Shown here: positions 6,159-14,482 of the stretch, piece after piece | Layout: the number at the start of each line of letters is the position of its first letter | Position numbering within the stretch: position 1 is the first letter of the stretch | DNA from: Fimisoma avicola | GTDB lineage: Bacteria; Bacillota; Clostridia; Peptostreptococcales; Anaerovoracaceae | Direction: 5' to 3' | Length of the DNA: 15,810 nt | Assembly (NCBI GenBank): GCA_018714945.1 | Contig: DVMO01000095.1 | Span: 1 to 15,810, forward strand | Made by a program: the position numbers and the translations under genes | The notes under the pieces: generated by a model | Told to the model about the DNA's origin: nothing | Database searches by the model: none | Seen by the model: only the letters and a program-made list of their open reading frames with translations

Positions 6159-7793
6159 ATGAAAACGATTCTTTATCATGCTAAAGTATACCTTGAAAAG
6201 GGGCGCTATGCTCAGGCTGTTCTGATAGAAAACGGGGTCATAAAAAAGGTAGGATCAGACGAAGAGATCCTCAGCTCAGGCGGTGATGCAGCACATATCA
6301 TAGACTGCCGTGGCAGGACTCTCATACCGGGTCTTAATGATTCTCATATGCATTTCATGCAGTTTGGCGAGACGCTGAACCAGGCTCAGATCGATGGAGT
6401 CACATCCATTGACGAAATGATCCGGATTTGCAGAGAGTTTGCGGAGAAACATCCTGAAAGGGTCAGGAACGGTATGCATGCCATAGGCTGGAATCAGGAT
6501 CTTTTTACGGACGGCGACAGACTTCCGGACCGGCATGATCTGGACAAGATCAGTACAGAATATCCTATAGTACTTGAAAGAGTGTGCGGACATATCGTTT
6601 CAACTAATACAAAGCTCATTGAAATGCTGGGAATAGACGGAAACTCACCTCAGTTTCCGGATGGAGATTTTTTGATAGGGGATGACGGCTATCCAAACGG
6701 TATTTTCACTGCAAACGCCTGCAATATCGCCAAGGCCATAATTCCTGATTTCTCAATGGAGGAAAGAAGGCAGATAATGCTCGATACCATGCAATATGCT
6801 GTCTCACATGGATTGACCAGTATACAGAGCAACGATGTGGGTACCACATTCATGGATGGACCTGCCGCTTTTAAAATGTTTCATGACATATATGATAATG
6901 GCGAGGCTCTGATCAGATACAGGCATCAGGTATGCTTCAACGATATCGAAGCTTTTGCAGATTATCTGGAAAATGGTGAATTTGCCGAAGGCAAGTATGA
7001 AAAAGACTCATGGCTGACCCTTGGACCTTTGAAACTGTTTAAGGACGGCAGTCTTGGCGCCCGCACAGCTTTCATGAAGAACGGATATTCTGGGGACAGA
7101 GACAATCACGGCCTTGAGTGGATAAAATCCGAAGAAATGGAAAAGTACTGCCAGATGGCCAAAGAACACGGCATGCAGGTAGTGACTCATGTGATAGGCG
7201 ATGAGGCGATTGAAAAGACCATCGATTGTTATGAACACGCTTTTGTTGATGGTGAAAATAAACTGCGGCACGGGCTGATACACTGCCAGATCACAGACCA
7301 GAAACTGCTGGACAGGATTGCTGAAAAAGGTATTTTGGTATTTGCCCAGCCGATCTTCCTTGATTATGACATGAGCATCGTTGAGGAACTCTGCGGTAAG
7401 GAACTGGCGTCAACTTCTTATGCTTTTGGTACTTTGATCAGAAAGGGCGTACACCTTTCTTATGGTACCGACTGTCCGGTCGAAGATTGTAATCCTTTCC
7501 CGAACATATATATGGCTGTAACGAGAAAAAACAGAGAAGGACGGCCGGAAGACGGTTTTTATCCTGAAGAGTGTGTTGATGTGGAAACCGCAATAGATGC
7601 ATATACCATAGAAAGCGCTTATGCTGAGTTTATGGAAGACCGCAAGGGCAGGATAAAGGAAGGATATTATGCAGATATGGTCCTTCTGGATCGTGATATA
7701 TTTACAGTCGATCCTATGGAGATCAAAGATATAATGCCTGTCATGACCATGGTAGGCGGCAAGATAGTATATAAAAATCATGATGAAATGTAA
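6159..7793 (+). CDS. YtcJ-type metal-dependent amidohydrolase
   Basis: The 544-residue enzyme belongs to the amidohydrolase superfamily, Amidohydrolase_3 group (PF07969). Evidence: the N-terminal beta-sandwich strand (TILYHAKVY...AVLIENGVI), PGLNDSHMHF with metal ligands His63 and His65, FKDGSLGAR at 294-302, HVIGDEAI with His344, HGLIHCQI (His371, His375), GTDCPVEDCNPF with the catalytic Asp438, and the closing ADMVLLDRDIF strand. The length is typical. The family cleaves amide or similar C-N bonds in small molecules; the real substrate cannot be read from sequence. It is probably cytosolic, with no signal peptide. The start is ATG 6159, with only a weak GTGGAG upstream, so translation may depend on coupling to the short frame ending at 6157. 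Ile codon ATA is common, as in the core genes. Confidence 0.92.
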   Translation: MKTILYHAKVYLEKGRYAQAVLIENGVIKKVGSDEEILSSGGDAAHIIDCRGRTLIPGLNDSHMHFMQFGETLNQAQIDGVTSIDEMIRICREFAEKHPERVRNGMHAIGWNQDLFTDGDRLPDRHDLDKISTEYPIVLERVCGHIVSTNTKLIEMLGIDGNSPQFPDGDFLIGDDGYPNGIFTANACNIAKAIIPDFSMEERRQIMLDTMQYAVSHGLTSIQSNDVGTTFMDGPAAFKMFHDIYDNGEALIRYRHQVCFNDIEAFADYLENGEFAEGKYEKDSWLTLGPLKLFKDGSLGARTAFMKNGYSGDRDNHGLEWIKSEEMEKYCQMAKEHGMQVVTHVIGDEAIEKTIDCYEHAFVDGENKLRHGLIHCQITDQKLLDRIAEKGILVFAQPIFLDYDMSIVEELCGKELASTSYAFGTLIRKGVHLSYGTDCPVEDCNPFPNIYMAVTRKNREGRPEDGFYPEECVDVETAIDAYTIESAYAEFMEDRKGRIKEGYYADMVLLDRDIFTVDPMEIKDIMPVMTMVGGKIVYKNHDEM

Positions 7794-7804
7794 ACGGTGA
7801 TACA

Positions 7805-7858
7805 GCAGACTGTCTGAGACCGGCTGATCCCAACGGGGCGCAGCCACAGACAGTCTGC
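7805..7858 (+). other. Long hairpin after the amidohydrolase gene
   Basis: GCAGACTGTCTG (7805-7816) and CAGACAGTCTGC (7847-7858) are a perfect 12-bp inverted repeat. Inside it, GGCTG (7822-7826) pairs with CAGCC (7841-7845), and CCC pairs with GGG around an AAC loop. The whole 54-nt element can fold into one extended stem. It lies 11 nt after the stop codon. No T-run follows, so it is not a standard terminator. It could protect the 3' end of the mRNA or be part of a structured RNA. Confidence 0.6.
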
Positions 7859-8057
7859 GGGCAGAAAGCTCAGGGCAGCAGCGCGGAAAACCAGATAGGA
7901 GATCTTGCCGCCGTTCCGAACATGTTAGCAAATCCGGAGCATCGGATACAGCCTGCAAGGATAGCAGATGCATGTATCAGAGGAGATGCTGCTCATTGCC
8001 GGTGCAAAATGCGCTAAGATGCCCGTGATCAAAAAATAATAATACGCGATCGTGTTA
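7859..8057. other. No supported gene; possible decayed sequence
   Basis: About 200 nt between the long hairpin and the first terminator. Short open frames exist, for example one ending AGAKCAKMPVIKK near 8038, but none has a ribosome binding site or recognisable family. They may be remnants of a lost gene. I see no tRNA or known riboswitch. Confidence 0.3.
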
Positions 8058-8094
8058 AAAGGTCGGCGCTAAAATGAGCGTTGGCCTTTAACTT
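8058..8094 (+). terminator. Probable rho-independent terminator
   Basis: AAAGGTCGGCGCT (8058-8070) and AGCGTTGGCCTTT (8077-8089) form a 13-bp stem with three wobble pairs around the loop AAAATG. The stem is followed by AACTTTT. Its flanking A and T tracts suggest that it could work in both directions. Confidence 0.75.
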
Positions 8095-8142
8095 TTCGGG
8101 GATTAAGATGATGCTGAATCTGGTGTTTAGGGCGGTTTTACG

Positions 8143-8174
8143 CCGGAACGCCAGTTACAGCGTCCGGGTTTTTT
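8143..8174 (+). terminator. Rho-independent terminator before the plsX promoter
   Basis: CCGGAACGC (8143-8151) and GCGTCCGG (8160-8167) pair over 8 bp with one bulged A, followed by G and six T. GGCG at 8131-8134 can pair with CGCC at 8141-8144 or with the later CGCC, which would compete with the terminator stem. It lies only about 50 nt after another terminator. Confidence 0.8.
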
Positions 8175-8178
8175 CGTG

Positions 8179-8218
8179 AGGTTTTGCCCATTGGGTGTAG
8201 GTTTTGACCATTGAGCCT
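8179..8218 (+). repeat. 20-nt tandem repeat directly upstream of the plsX promoter
   Basis: AGGTTTTGCCCATTGGGTGT (8179-8198) is followed at once by AGGTTTTGACCATTGAGCCT (8199-8218); 16 of 20 positions agree. The second copy ends 1 nt before the -35. A 20-nt period is about two helical turns, so both copies face the same side of the DNA, as paired binding sites often do. The binding protein is unknown. Confidence 0.7.
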
Positions 8219-8219
8219 A

Positions 8220-8248
8220 TTGGCAATTCCGGTATTTTATGCTAAGAT
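8220..8248 (+). promoter_or_regulatory. Promoter of the plsX-rnc-smc-ftsY-der operon
   Basis: TTGGCA (8220-8225), a 17-nt spacer and TAAGAT (8243-8248), the latter preceded by TGC, giving an extended -10. A start near 8255 leaves a leader of about 33 nt before the plsX ATG. It lies just after two terminators, so it is the likely start of the core operon. Confidence 0.75.
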
Positions 8249-8254
8249 AAAATA
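8233..8254 (+). promoter_or_regulatory. Inverted repeat over the -10 of the plsX promoter, possible operator
   Basis: TATTTTAT (8233-8240) and ATAAAATA (8247-8254) are a perfect 8-bp inverted repeat with 6 nt (GCTAAG) between, and the -10 hexamer spans the spacer and the start of the second arm. A repressor bound here would block RNA polymerase. It does not look like the published FapR or FabT sites for fatty acid genes as I remember them, so the binder is unknown. An A+T-rich chance palindrome is possible. Confidence 0.55.
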
Positions 8255-8287
8255 TGTATATTTGTGCCCGGGCAAAGGAGGAACAGC

Positions 8288-9304
8288 ATGAAGATAATTC
8301 TCGACGGCATGGGCGGAGACAATGCGCCGGAGGCCATAGTAGAGGGAGCAGTTCTTGCTTCAAGAGAAATTGAACACCAGATCCTTATAATAGGACAGGA
8401 AGAAAAAATAAGAGCAGAATTGGATAATCACAGATATGATGCAGATAAGATATCAGTCATAAATGCAACAGAGATCATATCCAATGATGAGGCCCCCGTA
8501 AGGGCTGTAAGATCAAAAAAAGATTCATCTATCGTCAGGGGGATAAATATGGTCAAACATGGCGAGGGAGATATCTTTATTTCTGCCGGTTCCACAGGAG
8601 CCCTGCTGGCGGGAGGCCTTTTCATACTGGGAAGGATACAGGGGATCGACAGGCCTGCTTTGGCATCAATTTATCCTATAATAGGCGGCATACCATCTCT
8701 TCTGGTGGATGCCGGAGCAAATGCAGACTGCAAGCCAAATAATCTGCTGGAATTCGGAATGATGGGAAGCATTTATATGGAAAAAGTCCTGGGAAGAGAA
8801 CAGCCGCGGGTGGGCCTTGTGAACATCGGAGCTGAAGCGGCCAAAGGCTCTACCCTGACAAAAGCGGCATATGACCTGCTTGAACAGAGTCATCTGAACT
8901 TTACAGGCAATGTTGAGGCTAGAGAAGTGCCAAAGGGAGCATGTGATGTTATCGTCACAGATGGATTTACCGGAAACATCCTCTTGAAACTTACCGAAGG
9001 TCTGGCATGGAATATCCTTCAGGTCATCAAGCAGAGATTTACAGACGGTGTGAAAGCCAAACTGGGAGCAGCGCTTTTACTTGACAAGATCAAAGGACTG
9101 AAAAAAGAATTTGACTATTCAGAATACGGCGGAGCGCCGATCCTGGGAGTAAGAGGGCCTATTGTAAAGATGCATGGATCCTCCAATGCCAATGCCGTAA
9201 AGAATACTATACTCAAAGGAATACCATATGTCAGCGAGCATGTTGTAGATAAGATCCAAAATTCTGTATTGGAGATCGAGGAGATAACATTAAGTGAGTA
9301 TTAA
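8288..9304 (+). CDS. plsX: Phosphate acyltransferase PlsX
   Basis: PlsX makes acyl-phosphate from acyl-ACP. PlsY then uses the product to acylate glycerol-3-phosphate, the first step of phospholipid synthesis in most Gram-positives. It is a peripheral membrane protein. The 338-residue product shows DGMGGDNAPEAIVEG near the N-terminus, SAGSTGALLAGG, DGFTGNILLKLTEG and YGGAPILGVRGP; these and the length are typical of PlsX. I chose ATG 8288 because AAAGGAGG (8274-8281) precedes it by 6 nt; an in-frame GTG at 8264 lies before this site. The gene overlaps rnc by 11 nt. No yceD-rpmF pair lies upstream and no acpP gene follows, although one or both accompany plsX in many Firmicutes. Expression likely starts at the promoter at 8220-8248. 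Confidence 0.97.
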   Translation: MKIILDGMGGDNAPEAIVEGAVLASREIEHQILIIGQEEKIRAELDNHRYDADKISVINATEIISNDEAPVRAVRSKKDSSIVRGINMVKHGEGDIFISAGSTGALLAGGLFILGRIQGIDRPALASIYPIIGGIPSLLVDAGANADCKPNNLLEFGMMGSIYMEKVLGREQPRVGLVNIGAEAAKGSTLTKAAYDLLEQSHLNFTGNVEAREVPKGACDVIVTDGFTGNILLKLTEGLAWNILQVIKQRFTDGVKAKLGAALLLDKIKGLKKEFDYSEYGGAPILGVRGPIVKMHGSSNANAVKNTILKGIPYVSEHVVDKIQNSVLEIEEITLSEY

Positions 9305-9989
9305 CGAATTTGAGCAGATGATAGGATACTGTTTCAGGAACAAGAGACTGCTTGAGAGAGCCCTTACCCACAGCTCATATAACAGAGAAAAGAATACTAA
9401 GCATCAGGACAATGAAAGGCTGGAATTTCTTGGAGACGCTTTCTTTGATGCGATAGTCAGCGCTGAACTCTTTCAGAAAATGGAGAAAAGTTCAGAAGGA
9501 CAGCTGACCAAAACAAGAGCCAGCATAGTATGCGAGGAGTCCCTTGCCGCAGCCGCAAGAAAGATAGAAATGGGAAAGTATATCTTAATGGGACACGGCG
9601 AAGAGGTGACTGGAGGCAGAGAAAGAACTTCCACACTGGCAGACGCCATGGAAGCAGTCATAGGGGCTCTTTACCTTGACGGCGGGTATCACCGGACAAG
9701 GGATTTTGTGCTGCGTACATTTGCAGAGACCATTGAAGCGGCTGTCCAGGGGAAGCTTTTTTCGGACTACAAGTCTGAGATCCAGGAGGTGCTGCAAAAA
9801 AGAGGACGCAGCCGTATCATCTCATACGAGATTGACAGGGAAGAAGGACCAGACCACGACAAGACTTTTTTTGTACATCTTTCGTGTGACGGTAAAGTTT
9901 TAGGAGAGGGCAGCGGCAAAAGCAAAAAAGAAGCGGAGCAGAATGCCGCCAAAGCCGCCCTTGATACTTTAAAGAGGAGCGAAAAGTAA
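9294..9989 (+). CDS. rnc: Ribonuclease III
   Basis: RNase III cuts double-stranded RNA with two-metal chemistry; it matures rRNA precursors and controls some mRNAs. The 231-residue protein has the catalytic domain first, with signature NERLEFLGDAFFD containing Glu41, Glu44 and Asp48, then Glu68, and DAMEAVIGALYLDGG with metal ligands Asp117 and Glu120. A C-terminal double-stranded RNA binding domain follows from about residue 160 (YKSEIQEVLQKRG ... GSGKSKKEAEQNAAKAAL). All expected active-site acids are present. The start is GTG at 9294, inside the plsX end, with GAGGAG about 10 nt before it. The stop TAA shares its last A with the smc ATG (TAATG), a classic coupling. Confidence 0.97.
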   Translation: MSINEFEQMIGYCFRNKRLLERALTHSSYNREKNTKHQDNERLEFLGDAFFDAIVSAELFQKMEKSSEGQLTKTRASIVCEESLAAAARKIEMGKYILMGHGEEVTGGRERTSTLADAMEAVIGALYLDGGYHRTRDFVLRTFAETIEAAVQGKLFSDYKSEIQEVLQKRGRSRIISYEIDREEGPDHDKTFFVHLSCDGKVLGEGSGKSKKEAEQNAAKAALDTLKRSEK

Positions 9990-12900
9990 TGTACTTTAAA
10001 AGACTGGAGATGCACGGGTTCAAATCCTTTGCCGAGCCTGCCGTCATAGAATTCCATGAGGGAGTCACATGCATAGTCGGGCCCAACGGCAGCGGAAAGA
10101 GCAATATCAGTGACGCCATACGCTGGGTACTTGGGGAACAGAGCCCTAAAATGCTCAGGGGAGGCAAGATGGAGGAAGTCATCTTTGCAGGCACAGCCAG
10201 CCGCAAATCCAGAGGCATGGCTGAAGTTACTCTTGTCATAGATAACACGGCAGGGATCCTGCCAATAGATTACAATGAGGTGGCCATAACAAGGCGCATG
10301 TACAGGTCAGGAGAAAGCGAGTACCTTATCAACAACAACCAGTGCCGTCTTAAAGATATAAGAGAGCTGATAATGGACACCGGCATAGGTGTTGAAGGCT
10401 ACTCCATCATAGGTCAGGGCCGTATAGCGGATATCGTGAGCAGCAAACCTGAAAGCAGGAGGGAAATATTCGAAGAGGCCGCCGGCGTTGTCATGTACAA
10501 AAGCAAAAAGGCTGAGTCTGAGCGTAAACTTTCATCTGCATCAGCCAATCTTGAAAGAGTAAACGATATAATAGGAGAAATAGAAAGCCGGATCGGCGGT
10601 CTCAGGGAGGACAGCCAGAAAGCCCAGGAATATCTCAAACTCCGGGACCGTTCAAGAGAACTGGAGATAAACATAACTCTCAGGAGCGTAGAAAAACTTG
10701 AAAGCTCCAGCAATGCTGCCCGCCAGGATATAGATGATGTCAGCGGCAAAATAGGAGAACTTTCTGCAAAAAAAGCTCAGATAGACAGCTCTGTAAACAG
10801 CAACCGCCAGAAGGCCGATGATCTGGACAAACTTGGAAGCCAGGCAAGAGATAAACTTCTTCAGACCGTTGAAGAAATAAGCGACTTGACAGGAAAGAGC
10901 CGTGTTGACAATGAAAGACTCGGCGCACTTGCCAAAGATCTTCAGAGAACAGAAGAAGAAATCGAAGCCTTTAAGGACAGGAAGCTCCGGGAGGACCATT
11001 CTGCCAGTGAACTCAGGGAACGGGACAAAGAGGCGACAATAAAGCTGAACAGAACAGAACTCCTCCTGCAGGAAAAGATCACTGCCGCAGCCCAGATAAA
11101 CGCAGAGGTTTCACAGCTGACAGAAAGGATAGATGAAAACAGAAATTCCATGTATACCCTCTATAACCGCAGTGCGGCCAAAAGATCAGAGGCCAGGAGC
11201 ATGGAAAGCTACAAAGCATCTCTTGAGCAGAGAAGGGAACAGATAGCGGGTGAACAGGCCCGCTTTGAACAGGCTAAAGTCGACAGTACGGCAGACATCC
11301 AGCGGCTCAGTGAGGAAAAGGCAGCCTGCGACAAATCGGCTGAGGAACTTGCAGGCCAACTGCATAAACTGCGTGCAGAAAGACAAAAGACAGAAGAAGG
11401 TATAAGAGAGAACGAAAGGCAGATCAGCCACCTGAGCATACAGGAAAGCAGGGACACTGCCCGCATGAAGACCATTGAGGAAATGGAAAACAACTATGAA
11501 GGATACAGCGGGGCAGTCAGGTTCATAATGAAAAGAGGCATGAAAGGCATAAAAGGCGTGACCGCCGATCTGATGACTGTGCCGTCAGGCCTTGAAACAG
11601 CCATCGAAACCGCCATGGGAGCTTCGATACAGAACATAGTATGTGAAAAGGATGACGATGCAAAAGCTGCCATCAGAGCACTGAAAGAAAATAAGGCCGG
11701 AAGGCTGACTTTCCTGCCTGTAGAATCCATAAAGGCAGCCAGGGCGTCTCTGCCTGAGAATGTCAGGAACGCAGAAGGAATGAAAGGCCTTGCGTGTGAC
11801 CTTATAAAATTCGATAAAAGATATGGAGACATATTTACTTATCTTCTCGGAAGGGTTGCTGTGGTAGGAACTATGGATGATGCCGTATCCCTTTCCAAGA
11901 AAACCGGCAGCGGTGTACGCTTTGTCACCCTTGAAGGGGAAGTTGTCAACGCCAGCGGAGCAATGACAGGAGGCAGATACAAAAATAACACTGCAAACCT
12001 GCTGGAAAGAAAAAAAGAAATAAATATGCTGGCGTCAAGGATAGAGGATCTGAAAGCCCATGCGGAAGAGGCAGAAAAGAGGCTGAAAGATCACAAGGCA
12101 GACCTTGAGCAGCTGGTTCATTCAATAAAAGAAAAAGAAGAAGAAGCAGACGATCTTAAGATGACCGCAAGCCAGCTTGCCGTAAAGATACAGGCGGCAG
12201 GCGCTGCGGCTCGTGAAACAGAAGACAGCGCCCAAAAACAGAAAGAACAGCTTGTCAATATAGAAAAAGATCTTGAGAAAGCGTCCGCAATGGAAAAACA
12301 GCTTTATGACGAGGCAGATCTTTGTGACAAAGAAGCCGATGAAGCCAAAGCAGAAGCCGGACGGCTGATGGAAGCATATGAAAAAACCAAGGCTGAAGCC
12401 GACAAAGCCGCAGAAGAGATCACCGCTGCCAGGATAGAAAAGAACAGACAAGACAGCGAGCGTGATAACATACTAAGCCTTCTCAGGCGGGTAGAGGACA
12501 GCATAAAAGAGCTGGACATCCAGATCGGAGAGAAGGAAAACCTGCTTGAAGCATATGTCAATGAAAGAAATGACATAACATCAGGTTCGGCAGGCCTGGA
12601 AGATAAGGTAACTGCAAAATCCAAAGAAAGAGATGAGCTTACAGAATACATTTCCAGGGTAACTGAAGAAAAATCTGCCATTTCCGCTGCCAATGAGAAG
12701 CTTGAAGCAGAGCAGGAAGAACTGCGCCGGCAGCTTAACGATTATCAGGATCAGAAATACCGCCAGGAGATCAGGCTGGCAAAAAATGAGACACAGCTGG
12801 ACACCCTCAAGGAACGGCTCTGGGAGGACTTTGAGATAACCTATCTGCAGGCGCTTGAGATGCGAAAAGAGGATTTCGTCATGTCGTCAGCCCAGAAAGA

Positions 12901-13537
12901 GAGCAGGGAAATAAGGGAACGCATAAAAGAACTGGGCGATGTAAATGTGGGCGCGATCAAAGAATATGCCCAGGTAAGCGAAAGGTACCAGTTCCTCACA
13001 GAACAGAGAAAAGACATTACCGAGGCCATGGATCAGCTTCAGGTCATTGTGGATGACATGGAAAAGACCATAAAGACCAAATTCAAAATCAATTTTGATC
13101 AGGTAGTGATAAATTTTGAAGCGATATTTAAGCAGCTTTTCGGCGGAGGCCATGCGGAGCTGAGACTGGACAACGAGGAGGATCCACTGTCGTCAGGCAT
13201 TGAGATAATCGCACAGCCGCCTGGAAAGAAGCTGCAGAATATCAATCTGATGTCCGGCGGCGAAAAGACCATGACCGCCATAGCGCTGATGTTCGCAGTG
13301 CTCAAGACAAGACCTACGCCTTTCTGCATACTTGACGAGGTTGAGGCGGCGCTGGATGACAACAATATCGACAGGTTCGGAAAATATCTGCGCAACTTTA
13401 AAGATATACAGTTTGCCATCGTTACCCACCAGAAAGCTACGATGGAGCATGCCGATGTTCTTTACGGTGTGACAATGCCTGAGCAGGGGATCTCAAAAGT
13501 GATATCCCTGAGAATGGGAGATGATTTTGAACTGTGA
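9989..13537 (+). CDS. smc: Chromosome segregation protein SMC
   Basis: SMC forms the ATPase core of bacterial condensin with ScpA and ScpB, extruding and organising DNA loops near the replication origin. The 1182 residues match the usual length. The order is: N-terminal head with Walker A GPNGSGKS at 31-38 and FKSFAEP before it; first coiled coil from about 170 to 500, rich in E, K, R and A; hinge about 505-660, ending near GAMTGGR; second coiled coil about 665-1010; and C-terminal head with LMSGGEKT near residue 1087 and Walker B with CILDEVEAALDD near 1112-1123. No break or missing motif is seen. It follows rnc by a one-base overlap with GAGGAG upstream, and ftsY follows 45 nt later. Confidence 0.98.
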   Translation: MYFKRLEMHGFKSFAEPAVIEFHEGVTCIVGPNGSGKSNISDAIRWVLGEQSPKMLRGGKMEEVIFAGTASRKSRGMAEVTLVIDNTAGILPIDYNEVAITRRMYRSGESEYLINNNQCRLKDIRELIMDTGIGVEGYSIIGQGRIADIVSSKPESRREIFEEAAGVVMYKSKKAESERKLSSASANLERVNDIIGEIESRIGGLREDSQKAQEYLKLRDRSRELEINITLRSVEKLESSSNAARQDIDDVSGKIGELSAKKAQIDSSVNSNRQKADDLDKLGSQARDKLLQTVEEISDLTGKSRVDNERLGALAKDLQRTEEEIEAFKDRKLREDHSASELRERDKEATIKLNRTELLLQEKITAAAQINAEVSQLTERIDENRNSMYTLYNRSAAKRSEARSMESYKASLEQRREQIAGEQARFEQAKVDSTADIQRLSEEKAACDKSAEELAGQLHKLRAERQKTEEGIRENERQISHLSIQESRDTARMKTIEEMENNYEGYSGAVRFIMKRGMKGIKGVTADLMTVPSGLETAIETAMGASIQNIVCEKDDDAKAAIRALKENKAGRLTFLPVESIKAARASLPENVRNAEGMKGLACDLIKFDKRYGDIFTYLLGRVAVVGTMDDAVSLSKKTGSGVRFVTLEGEVVNASGAMTGGRYKNNTANLLERKKEINMLASRIEDLKAHAEEAEKRLKDHKADLEQLVHSIKEKEEEADDLKMTASQLAVKIQAAGAAARETEDSAQKQKEQLVNIEKDLEKASAMEKQLYDEADLCDKEADEAKAEAGRLMEAYEKTKAEADKAAEEITAARIEKNRQDSERDNILSLLRRVEDSIKELDIQIGEKENLLEAYVNERNDITSGSAGLEDKVTAKSKERDELTEYISRVTEEKSAISAANEKLEAEQEELRRQLNDYQDQKYRQEIRLAKNETQLDTLKERLWEDFEITYLQALEMRKEDFVMSSAQKESREIRERIKELGDVNVGAIKEYAQVSERYQFLTEQRKDITEAMDQLQVIVDDMEKTIKTKFKINFDQVVINFEAIFKQLFGGGHAELRLDNEEDPLSSGIEIIAQPPGKKLQNINLMSGGEKTMTAIALMFAVLKTRPTPFCILDEVEAALDDNNIDRFGKYLRNFKDIQFAIVTHQKATMEHADVLYGVTMPEQGISKVISLRMGDDFEL

Positions 13538-13582
13538 GCTTGATATGCGGCTCCCGAATGGGATGGACAGAAAGGGGGATAT

Positions 13583-14482
13583 ATGTCGCTTTTTAAGGAA
13601 AAAAAATCTTTTTTCGGCCGTCTGTCCGAGAGGATAAGCGATGTGATAATGGCAAGGGCCGAAGTGGATGAAGAGCTGATGGATGAGCTGGAGGAAATAC
13701 TCATAACCTCTGACATCGGCATGGAGACCACCATGAATATCATGGAAGAACTGAGAGATACAGTCAAAAATCAGTATATAACACAGCCGGAAGGCGTAAA
13801 GACAGCCCTCAAAGGGATAATGACCCGGCTGGTTGACAAGGGCGAACGGAACCTGATTTCCGGCGAGACACCGCTGATAATACTGGTCATCGGCGTCAAC
13901 GGCGGAGGAAAGACTACCACCATAGGAAAACTGGCTCACAGGTTCAAACAAGAAGGAAAGACCGTCATGCTTGCGGCCGCCGATACTTTCAGAGCCGCCG
14001 CCGCAGAGCAGCTTTCCATCTGGGGGCAGAGAAACGGTGTCAGTGTCATTAAGCACGGGGAAGGCGCCGATCCGTCGGCCGTCATATATGATGCTATCCA
14101 GTCGGCAAAAGCCAGAAAGGCTGATGTCCTTATCTGCGATACGGCAGGCCGCCTGCAAAATAAAAAGAACCTGATGGCTGAACTGGAAAAGATGAACCGT
14201 GTCATAGAAAGGGAATATCCTGATGCGGCCAGGGAGACCTTGCTTGTGCTGGACGCCACTACTGGCAAGAATGCCGTTTCTCAGGCCCAGGAATTCAGCC
14301 AGGTGACCGACATAACCGGGATAGTGATAACCAAACTTGACGGCACAGCCAAAGGGGGTATAGCCGTGACCATCGCTGACGAATTCGACATGCCTATCAA
14401 ATTCATAGGCGTGGGAGAAGGCATAGATGACCTGAAGGCCTTTGTGCCGGAAGAATTTATAGGAGGAATTTTCGATGAGTAA
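13583..14482 (+). CDS. ftsY: Signal recognition particle receptor FtsY
   Basis: FtsY is the membrane-associated GTPase that docks ribosome-SRP complexes at the SecYEG translocon and pairs with Ffh. The 299-residue protein is essentially the NG domain. The helical N region spans about residues 10-85. The G motifs are G1 GVNGGGKTT at 104-112, DTFRAAAAEQL, DTAGRLQNKKNLM, and TKLDGTAKGG, with GVGEGIDDL near the end. The short basic start with paired phenylalanines (KKSFFGRL) suits lipid binding. There is no long acidic A domain, as is usual for Gram-positive FtsY. AAAGGGGG lies just before ATG 13583. The end overlaps der by 8 nt. ATA serves 18 of 29 Ile codons, in contrast to the left part of the window. 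Confidence 0.97.
   Translation: MSLFKEKKSFFGRLSERISDVIMARAEVDEELMDELEEILITSDIGMETTMNIMEELRDTVKNQYITQPEGVKTALKGIMTRLVDKGERNLISGETPLIILVIGVNGGGKTTTIGKLAHRFKQEGKTVMLAAADTFRAAAAEQLSIWGQRNGVSVIKHGEGADPSAVIYDAIQSAKARKADVLICDTAGRLQNKKNLMAELEKMNRVIEREYPDAARETLLVLDATTGKNAVSQAQEFSQVTDITGIVITKLDGTAKGGIAVTIADEFDMPIKFIGVGEGIDDLKAFVPEEFIGGIFDE

Noticed and set aside
7921..8040. Short frames after the amidohydrolase gene, such as one ending AKMPVIKK
   Set aside because: Under 40 codons, no start signals, no recognisable family; at best remnants.
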